DNA from: Gerris lacustris
Lineage: Eukaryota; Arthropoda; Insecta; Hemiptera; Gerridae
NCBI GenBank assembly: GCA_951217055.1
Contig: OX578286.1
Coordinates: forward strand, 40,219,437-40,283,436
Length of the DNA: 64,000 nucleotides
Direction: 5' to 3'
Positions within the stretch are counted from its first letter, which is position 1; every line of letters starts with the position of its first letter. Positions 44,950-56,844 of this stretch are shown here, piece after piece. The translations under genes and the position numbers were made by a program. A model generated the notes under the pieces. The model saw only the letters and a list, made by a program, of their open reading frames with translations. It did no database searches and was not told the origin of the DNA.

Positions 44950-45222
44950 CAATGGTACAGTAACAATGGTTACAGTAACAATAGTTACAGTAACAATAGT
45001 TACAGTAACAATGGTTACAGTAACAATGGTTACAGTAACAATGGTACAGTAACAATGGTTACAGTAACAATGGTACAGTAACAATGGTTACAGTAACAAT
45101 GGTTACAGTAACAATGGTTACAGTAACAATGGTTACAGTAACAATGGTTACAGTAAAAATGGTTACTGGAACCATTGTTACTGTAACAATGGTTACAGTA
45201 ACAATGGTTACAGTAACAATTA
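44950..45222. repeat. 15-bp minisatellite (GGTTACAGTAACAAT)n
   Basis: About 18 copies, some lacking one T. The unit is internally palindromic (GTTACAGTAAC), and one inverted segment appears near 45150-45175. Confidence 0.92.
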
Positions 45223-46189
45223 TAAGTTGGTAAAAATCATAATACCATTACATCAATTATTTTTAAATCCATTCTGGATTTTTTTTATTTAAAAAAAAAA
45301 ATTGTTATAAATTGTTGTGTACAAGTTTTATGTAAATTAAATAAAAGAAAAAATGCTTTTTTTATTGTCTGCAGGAAGAAAAATGTTTATTTGGGCATTA
45401 TTTATTTTTTGGAAGAGTAAACATTTTATTTATTTGCGTTTGTTTATTGTTTATTTGTATGTCATTTTTCGAACCTTTAATTTGAAAACTTTGAATTTTT
45501 TTTTTTAAATCTTTATTATTTTAAACCTTTTTTTTTATTGTGGCTTAAAACAAGTTTATTGCTTGCTGAGGGTATAGGATGCATTGTGAGGAACAACTTG
45601 TTTTATGACCTCTCTTAGACATAAGGGATGTCTGTCAGTCAGTCTACATTTTTGTAAGCCACCTCTTACCTGTATAGATATAAAGAAGAGTGTCTGTCTG
45701 TTTGTTTGGTATCAAGCAAACAAACAAACTGACAGACACTCTTATATAAACAAACCTACAGTTTTATTCCAAACTTGATGACATTTTGCACTCTTGACTC
45801 TCAAAGCTAGTGGAAGGTCCACTGTCTTTATGAGATTTCTAAATACTAACCCACACTACAAAGTTGTCTGATTTTAATGACATTTTTTCCATTGTGTGTT
45901 TAAGTTAGTCTGTTGATCTTGCCGTATTAATTTTAACCTGTATGCCTCATTTTTTTTTTGATCGGGATGTAAAACAAAAACTGAGGGATTACAGCACAGT
46001 CAAAGTTTATCACTATTGGTGTTATTAATTTGTTTTATTCCCCCATTCTTTTGAAGTTCTCGTAACATCCTTCTTTCTCCAAGTTTACCATTCCCCTCTC
46101 ATGTTTAATTCATCCTGTTTAATTCTCCCATGCTTTTCCAAAGTTCATGTAATGTACCACTATTCCCTCCACGTTCAATTTTCCATCTT
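45223..46189. other. Intron before ZF3, with one hairpin
   Basis: A strong inverted repeat at about 45687-45747: AAGAGTGTCTGTCTGTTTGT and ACAAACTGACAGACACTCTT about an 8-bp loop. The rest is AT-rich and unassigned. Confidence 0.5.
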
Positions 46190-47035
46190 ATCCTCAAAAT
46201 GCTAAATGTTTCCACTCTTCCTCAAAGTTCACGTAATATCTAACTTCTTCCTCCATCATCACAATTTTCCATCTTATCCTCAAAGTACTAAATTTCTCCA
46301 CTCTTCCTCGAAGTTCATGAAATATGCCACTTTTCCCTCCATGTTCACGATTTTCCATCTCATTCTCAAAGTACTAAACTTCTTCTCCACTCTTCCTCAA
46401 AGTTCACGTAATATCTAACTTCTTCCTCCATCATCACAATTTTCCATCTTATCCTCAAAGTACTAAATTTCTCCACTCTTCCTCGAAGTTCATGAAATAT
46501 GCCACTTTTCCCTCCATGTTCACGATTTTCCATCTCATTCTCAAAGTACTAAACTTCTTCTCCACTCTTCCTCAAAGTTCACGTAATATCTAACTTCTTC
46601 CTCCATCATCACAATTTTCCATCTTATCCTCAAAGTACTAAATTTCTCCACTCTTCCTCGAAGTTCATGAAATATGCCACTTTTCCCTCCATGTTCACGA
46701 TTTTCCATCTCATTCTCAAAGTACTAAACTTCTTCTCCACTCTTCCTCAAAGTTCACGTAATATCTAACTTCTTCCTCCATCATCACAATTTTCCATCTT
46801 ATCCTCAAAGTACTAAATTTCTCCACTCTTCCTCGAAGTTCATGAAATATGCCACTTTTCCCTCCATGTTCACGATTTTCCATCTCATTCTCAAAGTACT
46901 AAACTTCTTCTCCACTCTTCCTCAAAGTTCACGTAATATCTAACTTCTTCCTCCATCATCACAATTTTCCATCTTATCCTCAAAGTACTAAATTTCTCCA
47001 CTCTTCCTCGAAGTTCATGTAATATCTAACTTCTC
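46190..47035. repeat. 175-bp tandem repeat, about 4.5 copies
   Basis: TTCACGTAATATCTAACTTC recurs with ACGTAATATC at 46231, 46406, 46581, 46756 and 46931, an exact 175-bp period. Pyrimidine-rich on the plus strand (CTCCACTCTTCCTC). It ends 180 bp before the ZF3 acceptor. Confidence 0.93.
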
Positions 47036-47214
47036 CCTTCATGTTTACAATTTTTAATGGGAGACATCAAAGTGCTTAGTTTTGAAGTTCATCATTGATA
47101 TTTATTTTTTATTATTGCTGACTTATTTAAAAAATATATATATTTTCTCTAAAAGAAAGTCTAACAAAAGGTGGTGTGGTTTTGTGTGTGTTTCTCTTGC
47201 GATCATTGTTTCAG

Positions 47215-47477
47215 GTGATATATATCCGCAAAGTCACGACTGTCCAAAGTGCGGTCGTCGGTACAGTCATCGCTGTAGCATGGTGCGACATTTGAAACGC
47301 GAATGTGGTGTGGAACCAGCTTTCTCATGCACCATGTGTGACTACAAAACCAACAGACGGGGGAATTTGAATGTTCATGTACATCGACATTTGCTAGCTA
47401 GAGAAGGTATCGATATGCCTAATAGATCGTCCCAATTATTTTCACCCCTTTGTTCATTGACAGTACAGGAGAGATGA
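47215..47477 (+). CDS. lola: lola-like alternative terminal exon ZF3
   Basis: Acceptor ATTGTTTCAG, then GT completing Gly, then DIYPQSHD into the fingers. Finger 1 C-x2-C-x12-H-x4-C (CPKCGRRYSHRCSMVRH); finger 2 C-x2-C-x12-H-x3-H (CTMCDYKTNRRGNLNVH). The 7-residue linker GVEPAFS contains the family EP. A short tail (LAREGIDMPNRSSQLF) ends at TGA 47475-47477. The upstream Met at 47082 is intronic. The 175-bp satellite supplies a long pyrimidine-rich stretch upstream of its acceptor. No family hairpin precedes it. Confidence 0.85.
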
Positions 47478-48372
47478 AAATAAAATTGATTACTAATTTT
47501 ATAAAACTGCACTTAAGAGAGCATTTTAACAAGCAAGTGCATCGTTTGTGTAAACAAAAAAATATCGTGCATTTGCATAGGCTTTATCGACTAGAGTTTG
47601 ATAAATTCAACTTTTTTGGAAGAGGCGTCTGACTGTGAACGCCGAAATTTCAAACCCATCGTAAGAAAGGTTACGAAGGACTCATTAGTAACTAGCTTCC
47701 ATCATGAGCAACTGACTCCCACTAAGAGCAACTGACTCCCACCAAGAGCAACTGACTCCCATCATAAGCAAATCTATTGAGAATGTTCACTGCAATGGAT
47801 TAGAAATTTGATACACAAAATCTTAAACTCGTGTACATAAGGAAGATCCAAGTGTATTAGGAAACCTTATTTTAATTTTGATTATATATTATTTTCCTAA
47901 TAAACAATAATTTTCTTCAGTTTTTGCTTATTGAAAAGAAAATAATATTATCTATTATTAATGTGTTCAATGGTTGCTAAACCGCCAAGAATAATATACC
48001 ACCATTCAATTCTGATTGATTCTGATTCTACGTATAACCATTCATGAATCTAGCCTACTCCAAAAAAAAACCTTTTAAAGTTCGTTTAAATATGATTTAA
48101 CATAAAATTTTGTTAATTGGGTATATAAATAAAATTATATGCTAAAACAAAATCATTTTTATTATTAAAAATATTACTCTTAAAAACTGCATTTTATCGT
48201 CTTTCATAATTTCTAGTCTTTATTTATTAATTAGAAATTATAATTAAATTTTTAACAAGATATGAGTATTATCTTGTTAAATATTGGTGGTTTAATACAA
48301 TGTTATAATTCTTAAAAAACTTAAAAATTTGAATATGTAATTTATCATGATATTGTTAATACATACTGATAG
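47478..48372. other. ZF3 3' flank
   Basis: A 20-bp repeat (ACTGACTCCCACTAAGAGCA) is present three times at about 47709-47769. The open frame at 47450-47632 overlaps the exon end out of frame and is not supported. The rest is AT-rich. Confidence 0.45.
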
Positions 48373-48426
48373 TTTACATGGTGGGTGGTATGTTTAGTTT
48401 GTGTAACCATACCACCCGCCTTGAAC
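48373..48426 (+). promoter_or_regulatory. lola-array intronic hairpin H3
   Basis: Left arm ATGGTGGGTGGTATGTTT; right arm AACCATACCACCCGCCTTGA. The core GGTGGGTGGTATG pairs fully with one U-G wobble. Loop about 9 nt. Confidence 0.7.
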
Positions 48427-49134
48427 GGATCTCTAATTAATCACACATTTAGTTTACATGTGATTATGTACTTAGGTGTTTCTAATAAGTGTGTGTATGA
48501 AACATTTTCTATTTTAGCTTGTTAATAAACTGATCAAGTTTTCTATTCATTATTTATTAAAGTATGAACCATTAAATATAATTTTTTTTATATATCTTTT
48601 ATATTTTTACCATCAATATAATAAGAAAAAAGTTTATTTATAAGAGCATATATTATTAGTCTATTTATTATTATTTCATTTTTTCTTAGTTATTAATAAT
48701 TTTCTTGTATTTATTTTTTTTTAATAATTTGGGGGAAAATGTCAACATAGTGATATAACTTTATATTAATATGATAATTATAATGTACAATTCATAATGT
48801 ACATTTTTTGAATGTTCCTTTATTTGTTTAACTTAATAAACGTATAGACTTTTATATACTTTTTGATAGATTATGTGATATTATGTTACCATTTAATATG
48901 TAAAAAAAAGAAACGTGTATTTGTGTGTAACTTGGGTGCATATTTAATAGATTATTCAATTTTTAATTTCTAACTTATAATTATAATAATGATAATAATA
49001 AGTATTGTACAACCTATTAGTTATAATTTTAGCAAAGATAATGGAGTGTGTTTTTTTATTTGATTGTACTATGATAAACATACTAAAGGTGTTTAACACA
49101 ATTTAAATAGTTAAACATTACTGTATTTTATTAT
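48427..49134. other. AT-rich intron
   Basis: Nothing recognised. Confidence 0.4.
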
Positions 49135-49425
49135 TAAAATACAGTATAACAGCTGTTTTATTATCAAAATACAGTGTTACAGCTGTTTTATTATCAAAAT
49201 ACAGTATAACAGCAGTTTAATTATCAAAATACAGTATAACAGCTATTTTATTATCAAAATACAGTATAACAGCTGTTTTATTATCAAAATACAGTATAAC
49301 AGCTGTTTTATTATCAAAATACAGTATAACAGCTGTTTTATTATCAAAATACAGTATAACAGCTGTTTTATTATCAAAATACAGTGTTACAGCTATTTTA
49401 TTATCAAAATACAATATATTATTAA
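49135..49425. repeat. 30-bp tandem repeat, about 9 copies
   Basis: Unit TTTTATTATCAAAATACAGT plus ATAACAGCTG. The minus-strand frame stays open (YFDNKTAVIL repeated) because 30 is a multiple of three. Not credible as a protein. Confidence 0.93.
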
Positions 49426-49996
49426 TAAATAAGTTAAAATTATGTAAGTAGTCTCTTCACTTAACTGATTCCCTTCTCCTTACTTCTCTCAAATAAGGAG
49501 CAGACTCAGTTAACTCTGATTTTGTCAATAAAATGATCAATTTTACTGTTTAGAAAAACATAAAAAGGATCGTCTATTCTTCCATAATATTTTTTAAGAG
49601 AGCATGCTATTTATCTTGTGAAAAAAAATAATTGTGTACAAATATTATAATAAGAAGCTTTGTTAACTTATCTAGTCTTATAATTATTGTAATTGTTAAC
49701 TATAATTAACTAATGTTGTAAGAAGAAAAAATTAAAATAATTATATATGGTGTCAATCTTTCATCCTTAACATTTTCTTCTTAAAACAATTTTTAAATCG
49801 TCAGTATAAATTTAAAAATGTAAGGTAAAATATTTAGAATTGATGTTCCGTAATTCATGAATTATATTGCTTCTATAATTTTTTCATGTTAGGGGTTGGG
49901 GACAATAATCGTTACTATATGTCTATAAGTCTTAAATATGTCTTAAATTACATCTTACAAATATCTCAAAATTAACTCAACGTGTTATAAAATATT

Positions 49997-50059
49997 CTTT
50001 CAAGGTGGGTGGCATGTTTCGGACATTCAAACCATTAACATCCCGCCCACTTTGAAAAG
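49997..50059 (+). promoter_or_regulatory. lola-array intronic hairpin H4
   Basis: Left arm TTTCAAGGTGGGTGGCATGT, right arm AACATCCCGCCCACTTTGAA. A 21-bp stem with two G-U pairs and one mismatch about a 17-nt loop. 337 bp before zinc-finger exon 4. Confidence 0.8.
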
Positions 50060-50396
50060 TATGCACTGTTACATTATTGATGTTTAATTGACTGTTAATT
50101 TAATTCAGAGAAAGTTTTACACAATAATCAACTTATTTTTACTCCATTTTTGTTGGTTATTAATTAATTGATAAACTTACTTATAAGTGATTACTTCAAT
50201 TGATTGACTTTATACCACACACAAATGTGCAATGTTTTAATAATAATTCGATTGAACAGTACATGGGTAACCACAAAACAAAGTAGGAATTAAACTTTAT
50301 AGTAATAATAAGCGATATATAACTTCCATAATTTGTTTTAAATATAAAATTTATTAACATTGTGAATATTTGTTCTGATTTGGAACATGTTCGCAG

Positions 50397-51127
50397 GTTT
50401 GAAAAAAACGCCGGACGTACAAAGTTTGGTTTTGTCCAGTGGGAATATATTGCAGAATAAACTTTTGGCGTTTCTTCACGGCAAGTCCATTTCACCGACG
50501 AAGATCGACATGGAGATGTCACCGTGGGAGAAAACGGCTAGATTCTGGAAGATCAGTAGCATTCTAAGTGAAAAACCGGCCAAATTGACGTCTTTTCCCG
50601 ATCCGCGAAAGATAGAGGACGAAGACGCGCCGTTGAAATTAACAATGTCACCGAAAGAATCGCCTAAATCGGACGAACCTCCTAAACTATCGATTTTTAA
50701 CGAATCGACAAAAAATATTAGTTTAATGCCGTTTGGTGATCTGTGCAAAGAAACACCTAAAAATTTGTCCCTCTCACCATTCGAATTCCCAAATCGTGAC
50801 GCACCGAAAAACCTAGTTATCAATCCGTTCGGGGAACCGTCGAAGAAATCACGTCTATTCGAATCGCGTAAGAATTTCGGCGAATCAAGTAAACATTCGT
50901 CGTCATCAAACGATAAACCTGTTAACCTAAACATTTCAAGTTGCGATGAGGAGAAATTTCGATGCGAAACATGCCTCAGAACGTATTTAAGGAAAGCAAC
51001 TCTCGCTCGTCATCAGAAATACGAATGCGGGAAAGCGCCACGATTCGCGTGTAATTATGACAGCTGTCAATTCAGAACGCATCAAAAAGCTAATTTAATG
51101 AAACATAAATATTTAAAGGGTCATTAA
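50397..51127 (+). CDS. lola: lola-like alternative terminal exon ZF4, long linker
   Basis: Acceptor CATGTTCGCAG, then GT completing Gly and LKKTPDVQSLV. A long Ser/Pro/Lys-rich, probably disordered region (about 180 residues) precedes the fingers. It holds three 16-residue repeats starting KNISLMPFGD, KNLSLSPFEF and KNLVINPFGE. Finger 1, from 50963, is C-x2-C-x12-H-x4-C (CETCLRTYLRKATLARH). Finger 2 is unusual, C-x4-C-x12-H-x5-H (CNYDSCQFRTH...HKYLKGH), and the protein ends at once with the last His. The linker between fingers is GKAPRFA, with AP where the others have EP. Antisense frames here are shadows. The shared phase ties it to the array. Confidence 0.87.
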
Positions 51128-51904
51128 AAAATATAAAATATTTTAGAATTAGTTTATTTTACGTACTAATTTATTTTTAGTCATTTTGAAACCAAATCAT
51201 TTTTATTTATTTATTTAAATTGTTTTCAAATAATTAAACAAACTAACTTGATAAGATTATTGATAATTTGCATGCTTTATAAGTATTAGTAAAGTTTTCC
51301 CTCTGTCTCTGAGGAAAACGGAGTGGGATTGCAATGTTGCCAACTCTTTTATTGTTTACTTTTGTACCACGCGTATTTAATTGTTAAAATAAATCAGAGT
51401 GACAACACTGGACATTTTCTATTGGCCAGTATCCTTTTGTTTACTTTCCTCCCCAATTTTTACCGTGGGAAAAACTACTAAAATCTATTAATCATAAGGT
51501 GAATGAAATTATCATGTTAGTTTGTTTTTGCAGTTTTGACCAATTTTTTTCAAAATAAATTTATTATATTATAAAGATAAAGTCTTTATAGTAAAATTGT
51601 TAATTATTTTAATTCTAGTAATAAGTCTTCCGCATTTACGTTTTAGAGATTGGAAAATGTTCTAAATCTAATGAATAAATAAAACCAAAAAATTTACCTT
51701 TTTTTTGCTATTACCAAAAAGAAACAAAAAAAAAAACTAGTCAAATTAAAGCTTAAATTGTAGTTATTAAGTTCTAGTAATAGTGCATTCTCTTTTATCT
51801 GGTTTTCATTCACCCGAGGCGTTCTCTTTATCTTAATTCAAAATATTTGGTCCTTTTATACGGATAGCCAGAATATATGATCCTTAAGGACGGATGTTAC
51901 AAAT
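51128..51904. other. ZF4 3' flank
   Basis: AT-rich. Includes a copy of the dispersed repeat seen at 1148-1235 (51398-51475). Confidence 0.45.
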
Positions 51905-52560
51905 ATTTGGTCCTCAGGATTGGATAACCAAAGTATTTGGTCCTTAGGATCGGATAACCAAAGTATTTGGTCCTTAGGATCGGATAACCAAAGTATTTGG
52001 TCCTCAGGATCGGATAACCAAAGTATTTGGTCCTTAGGATCGGATAACCAAAGTATTTGGTCCTCAGGATCGGATAACCAAAGTATTTGGTCCTTAGGAT
52101 CGGATAACCAAAGTATTTGGTCCTCAGGATCGGATAACCAAAGTATTTGGTCCTCAGGATCGGATAACCAAAGTATTTGGTCCTTAGGATCGGATAACCA
52201 AAGTATTTAGTCCTTAGGATTGGATAACCAAAGTATTTGGTCCTTAGGATCGGATAACCAAAGTATTTGGTCCTTAGGATCGGATAACCAAAGTATTTGG
52301 TCCTCAGGATCAGATAACCAAAGTATTTGGTCCTCAGGATCAGATAACCAAAGTATTTGGTCCTTAGGATCGGATAACCAAAGTATTTGGTCCTCAGGAT
52401 CGGATAACCAAAGTATTTGGTCCTCAGGATTGGGTAACCAAAGTATTTGGTCCTCAGGATCGGATTACCAAACTATTTGGTCCTCAGGATCAGATAACCA
52501 ACCTATTTGGTCCTCAGGATCGGATAACCGAACTATTTGGTCCTCAAGGACAGGTGCTAA
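51905..52560. repeat. 30-bp tandem repeat, about 21 copies
   Basis: Unit AAGTATTTGGTCCTTAGGAT plus CGGATAACC, with CCTTAGG and CCTCAGG variants interspersed. In one frame it encodes repeats of DNQSIWSLGS, broken once by a TAG at 52207-52209. The outermost copies are diverged. Confidence 0.94.
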
Positions 52561-52866
52561 AATAGTTAATCTTCAGGACAGATTATCTGCTTGGTGGACC
52601 AAACATTGATAACAGAGAATGTACTATATCTCCTTTTTTTAGTACAATCAAATTAAATCTTTAAGTGATTGTTAAATCTTTTATGTATCTGGTGGTGCTT
52701 TGTGGAATGCTTGACCAAATATATTTATAGTAATGTTAAATTAATTTTTATTTATTTATTGGCATTATAGTTTGAATTATATTAGATAATTTGTGAGCTT
52801 CACATTGTTAGAGTATAAATGTTCTAAAACACTTGTTTTGATAAAGAACAAATTTTAAATTCTGCA

Positions 52867-53093
52867 CTTCTTTAGATTGTTACTCCCCTCTGTATTTTAT
52901 AAGGGGAGTAACAATCTAAAGAAGGTGTACGGAATGATCTTCTTTAGACTGTTACTCCTCTTATCAAAACAGAAGTGGGATATTCCTTTGTCCCAAAACA
53001 CATTGGAGTAAACATCCCTTTTTCTTAATAGTAATTTAGTCAAAGTCATTTTTATTCTAAAACAATATAATAGGGGAGTAACAATCTAAATAA
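52867..53093. mobile_element. MITE, CTTCTTTAGAYTGTTACTCC family
   Basis: Left CTTCTTTAGATTGTTACTCC, internal back-to-back ends near 52900-52965, right GGGGAGTAACAATCTAAATA (one end base diverged). Confidence 0.8.
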
Positions 53094-53860
53094 GTACCTC
53101 AAATTCTGCCAGTAAGAGTGGTTTTCTTTAATTTTTTTGGAAAAACTATTATTTTTAAATAGTTTATTGTTGTTACCTTATTTATTTTTTAATTAATATT
53201 TTTTATCATCTACCTCAAGATTATTTTTAAAAAGCATAAATTAAAAGAACTAAGCCAAAAATGTTATCTTGTTTTATGTTATTCATTATGTACAAATTAT
53301 AATTTTGAAATTAATATCTTTTATAAATCCTGTTACCTTTTTTACCAAATTTAATTGTTATTCTTATATTACACATATGTTTTATTTATATTTAATTTGT
53401 TTTTGTTAATAATAAAAAAAAAACAGAATACTATTATTGTAAATTAGTCAAATTTGTGTCAAATATTTTTAAAAATGTAAATAAAATAATTTATAGATAA
53501 TATTGTATATATTAAAAGAAAAATTATATGTTATATTGCATTACCTCTTTTAAAAGATAAAAACTTTTATGTACCTTTTGCATGTACCTCTTTTTACTTT
53601 TTATGTATTTATATATTAAATACAACATTTTTACATATTTATAAAAAAAAAAAATACCTTTATTCTATGTATATATAGATTTAAATTTAAATATATATAT
53701 ATATATATAATAATTTTACCCCTTCTTTTCTATAAAATACAATTAGTGAAATTTATAAATAAATAAATTTTAAATCTTCTTCCATTAAATATTAAATTTA
53801 AATAATTTGTAAACAATGTAATATTTTGTTTATGGTTTATTGCACTTTAGGAAAAACCTT
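53094..53860. other. AT-rich intron
   Basis: Nothing recognised. Short TA run near 53690-53710. Confidence 0.4.
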
Positions 53861-54302
53861 TTTATCTACGATTGATACGAAATATAAACATTGTATCTCT
53901 GTTTAGATGCGTAGGAAGTTATTCTTTACGTATTTGTATTCATTGCGCATGCGCGTCTCATAGTTCTGAATAATTCCTCTTCTTTACCACGCTAGTGCGG
54001 CAAAGAAGAGGAATTCTTCAGCTTTACGCACGATTAGCGAGTTTGTTTACATTTAACAAAACTAATTTACTGTTCTTTTATTAAAGTAACTGTTTATATC
54101 AAGTTTTTAGTGAAAAACAATGAGTGAATCAAGTGACTTTGACGAAAATGTGGAGAAGAATACTCCTCCAGAAATAATTAATTCGGAAAAAAATACAACT
54201 CAAGAATTAATGCCATCTTTATCAAGAGAGAGATACGAACTTACATACAGCAAGTTTATTTTTTTCTGTATTTATTATTTAAATCTAACAATCGTAGATA
54301 AA
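53861..54302 (+). mobile_element. MITE with an intact MSESSDF-type coding start
   Basis: Inverted ends TTTATCTACGATTG and CAATCGTAGATAAA. A hairpin GAATTCCTCTTCTTTACC lies near 53970-54020 in its 5' part. The frame at 54120 begins MSESSDFDENVEKNTPPEII, then ELMPSLSRERYELTYSKF. That last block resembles the N-terminal SAM-like region of tyrosine-recombinase-type (Crypton-like) proteins, which I recall only loosely. It may be the first coding exon of a larger element captured between inverted ends. Confidence 0.6.
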
Positions 54303-55210
54303 GTACGGTACGCAACTCGTGCGTAATCGGCATTTTGCATTGCTCGTGTGGTTTTACTACCCTCGCTGTCGCTCGGGTGCAAAATCCACACTCGCATGCA
54401 AAATGCTACTTTCCACACTAGACACGTAACGTACTATTACATGATAAAAGATAATAAATTCTAGAATTTAAATTTACAAAAGATGAGTTGTGTTATGATG
54501 TACACATTAATTCACATCATCAGGTAGTTGACCGAGCGAAGCGAGGTCTATATTTTAACTTTTTTGTTCCCCTGTCTTCCCCGGGTCGGGTACTAGACCG
54601 TTTTGCATTTCGTCTGAAAATGTTTGTTACGCGCTTACGTCCAAACGCTTTATTCGATTTTCTTCAAATTTGGCATAGATGTTCTTTGAAGTCATAAAAA
54701 ACAACGTATGAGTTTTATATTTAATGAATTTCATTTTTAAATTTAAAAAATAAATAAAACAAAAAATTGTTTTTCTAATTTATTTTTAGTTTATCTTGAA
54801 ATTTGGCATTAATGTTACTTCAATTTGGAAAAATAAATGTATATAGTTTTTTTTTAAAAAAAAAAAAATGTTATTAATTTAAAAATAAAAATGTTATTTA
54901 GACTTTTTTTCAAATATAAAAAAAAAAGTTTTTATTTTTTCTTGAAATTTGGAATAGATGTTCCTTTAAGACATTAAAATTGATGTATATGATTTATTTG
55001 TTTAAAAAATGTTTATAATTACCATAAAAATAACCTCCCCAGCAGGGAATCGAACCCGGCCTCTCACTGTCCGCGTTTAAAATTATTTTCACTGAAACTA
55101 GATTTTTCTCGGGAAATCGTCTTATACCTTTAGATTCGTTTTTAAATGCGACCCTCTGTCCGCATTTAAATTTTTTTTCTAATTTTCGCGAGGTCTACTG
55201 TTCGCAGAAC
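54303..55210. repeat. GC-richer repeat block with CGAGCGAAGCGAGG
   Basis: Contains CCTCGCTGTCGCTCGGGTGC, ACCGAGCGAAGCGAGGTCTA and the dispersed GAAATTTGGCATAGATGTTC motif repeated with variation at about 54665, 54798 and 54940. No gene supported. Confidence 0.45.
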
Positions 55211-56110
55211 TACTAGTGTAGCATATAAAGCACTGCATTGCAAACTAACTACTGTAGGATAAATGATAAAGAATTTCTATTTTAGTTGTACAATAGGTGA
55301 ACTGTGTTACAATGTAAATTTTATGTATATACAATGTACATCTAAACACTACATTACGAACTAACTATTGTAGGACAAAGTAGAAATAAATTTTTCCGTG
55401 GTAGGCTGTGAAATAGTAACTTTAGAGCCTAAAAAACATAGCTAAAATCCAATTTTTCATTACGTGGACTTGAAAAATCTTTTCATTACTCCTAGCTGTA
55501 AAGGAAACATTTTTTACGTCCTAGGACGTAAAATGTTTTTTCTTTCGTGCTGGTTGTTATCAAAACTTCCGTTTTAGCGCTGCAATCTTTGAAAATAGCT
55601 TCTTAGTACGATTAAAATCCGCTAGATGTCAATGCGTTTTATTTATCTTTTGTTATAGTGTAACCTCTTTTTAAGGTTTATTTTTTTTAAATCTTAAGTA
55701 TGTACTAATATTTGTTATTATTATACATTGATTATTGATTAATATTTAATGTTTTTTCATTGTCTGCTACCTCGGAAAAAATAGCATATGCTACGCGACT
55801 GTGAAGTGTTTTTTCTTTACCTCGGCAATATTTACTGCCTCGCTTCGCTCGACAGTAAATGTAATTGCCGCGGTAAAGAAAAAACTCACTTCACAGCCTA
55901 GTAACATAATATACTATTAATTTCGTTGTACAATAGATGAATTGTTACAATGTACATTCTTGTATATACAATGTACATCTAAACACGACATTACAAACGA
56001 ACTATTGTAAGACAAAATAGAAATAATTTTTACTTCAGTTGTACAGTACAGTTGTTTTACATTGTAGATTTCTGTACATTACATTATCTGGTAACATAGC
56101 ATCTACTTTA
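55211..56110. repeat. Duplicated segments plus a hairpin element
   Basis: Segments around 55220-55400 and 55905-56080 are similar (both with TTACAATGTA, TGTATATACAATGTACATCT and CGAACTAACTATTGTAGGAC-like sequence). Between them, 55796-55905 forms a large hairpin (CTGTGAAGTG, TTCTTTACC and GCGGTAAAGAAAAAACTCAC) with CTCGCTTCGCTCGA at its tip. Confidence 0.55.
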
Positions 56111-56745
56111 TTGCAAAATAACTGTTAAAGCTTAGTTAATACTTTAGTTATAATGTATGACAGCAAGGGTTCTGGGTAGCAGTAAGGGAAAAGAGTGACA
56201 CCAAAGGTGTAGCTTTACAGCCAAATCTGAGAGTATACTACTATACTAGGTACTAGAGTGCTAAAACCTTAAACAAAATACTTAATAACAATTAAAGATA
56301 AATTATAAACAAATCAAATAATTAAATTAAATTTATAATTAATTATAGTTAAAAAAAAAAAAAAAAAATACATGTATAAAAGTAAAACAATTAGAAAATA
56401 CCAAAAAAAAAATTTACTTTAATAATTATTATATTGTAAATTTTCTTGTCATTTCATTAAAAATACTTGTAATTTTTTTTTAGGAACATTTAACAAAAAA
56501 AAAAAAAAAAAAAAATGTAAAAGGAAATAGAAATATTACAAAATAAGTAGATATATTATTGATTAATTAATTTGTCATTAATAAATTAATATTAAATGTA
56601 TATCTTCATATTGTACAGCATGTTTAGTGAAATGTTTTACAAAACAGTTTTCCCTTTATTTTAATTTGCTAATTCTTTATATTTTTTTTTTACGAATAAA
56701 TCTAAATATTTTAATGAATAAATAAATTTAACAATTAATTATATG

Positions 56746-56844
<99 letters not shown>

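Noticed and set aside
49217..49414. Minus-strand frame of repeated YFDNKTAVIL
   Set aside because: Product of the 30-bp minisatellite, no flanking gene structure.
50476..50934. 152-residue minus-strand frame
   Set aside because: Shadow of the ZF4 exon, which has clear splice phase and fingers on the plus strand.
51905..52560. Interstitial insect telomere repeat (TTAGG)
   Set aside because: TTAGG occurs only once per 30-bp unit inside a palindrome, alternating with TCAGG; not a telomeric array.
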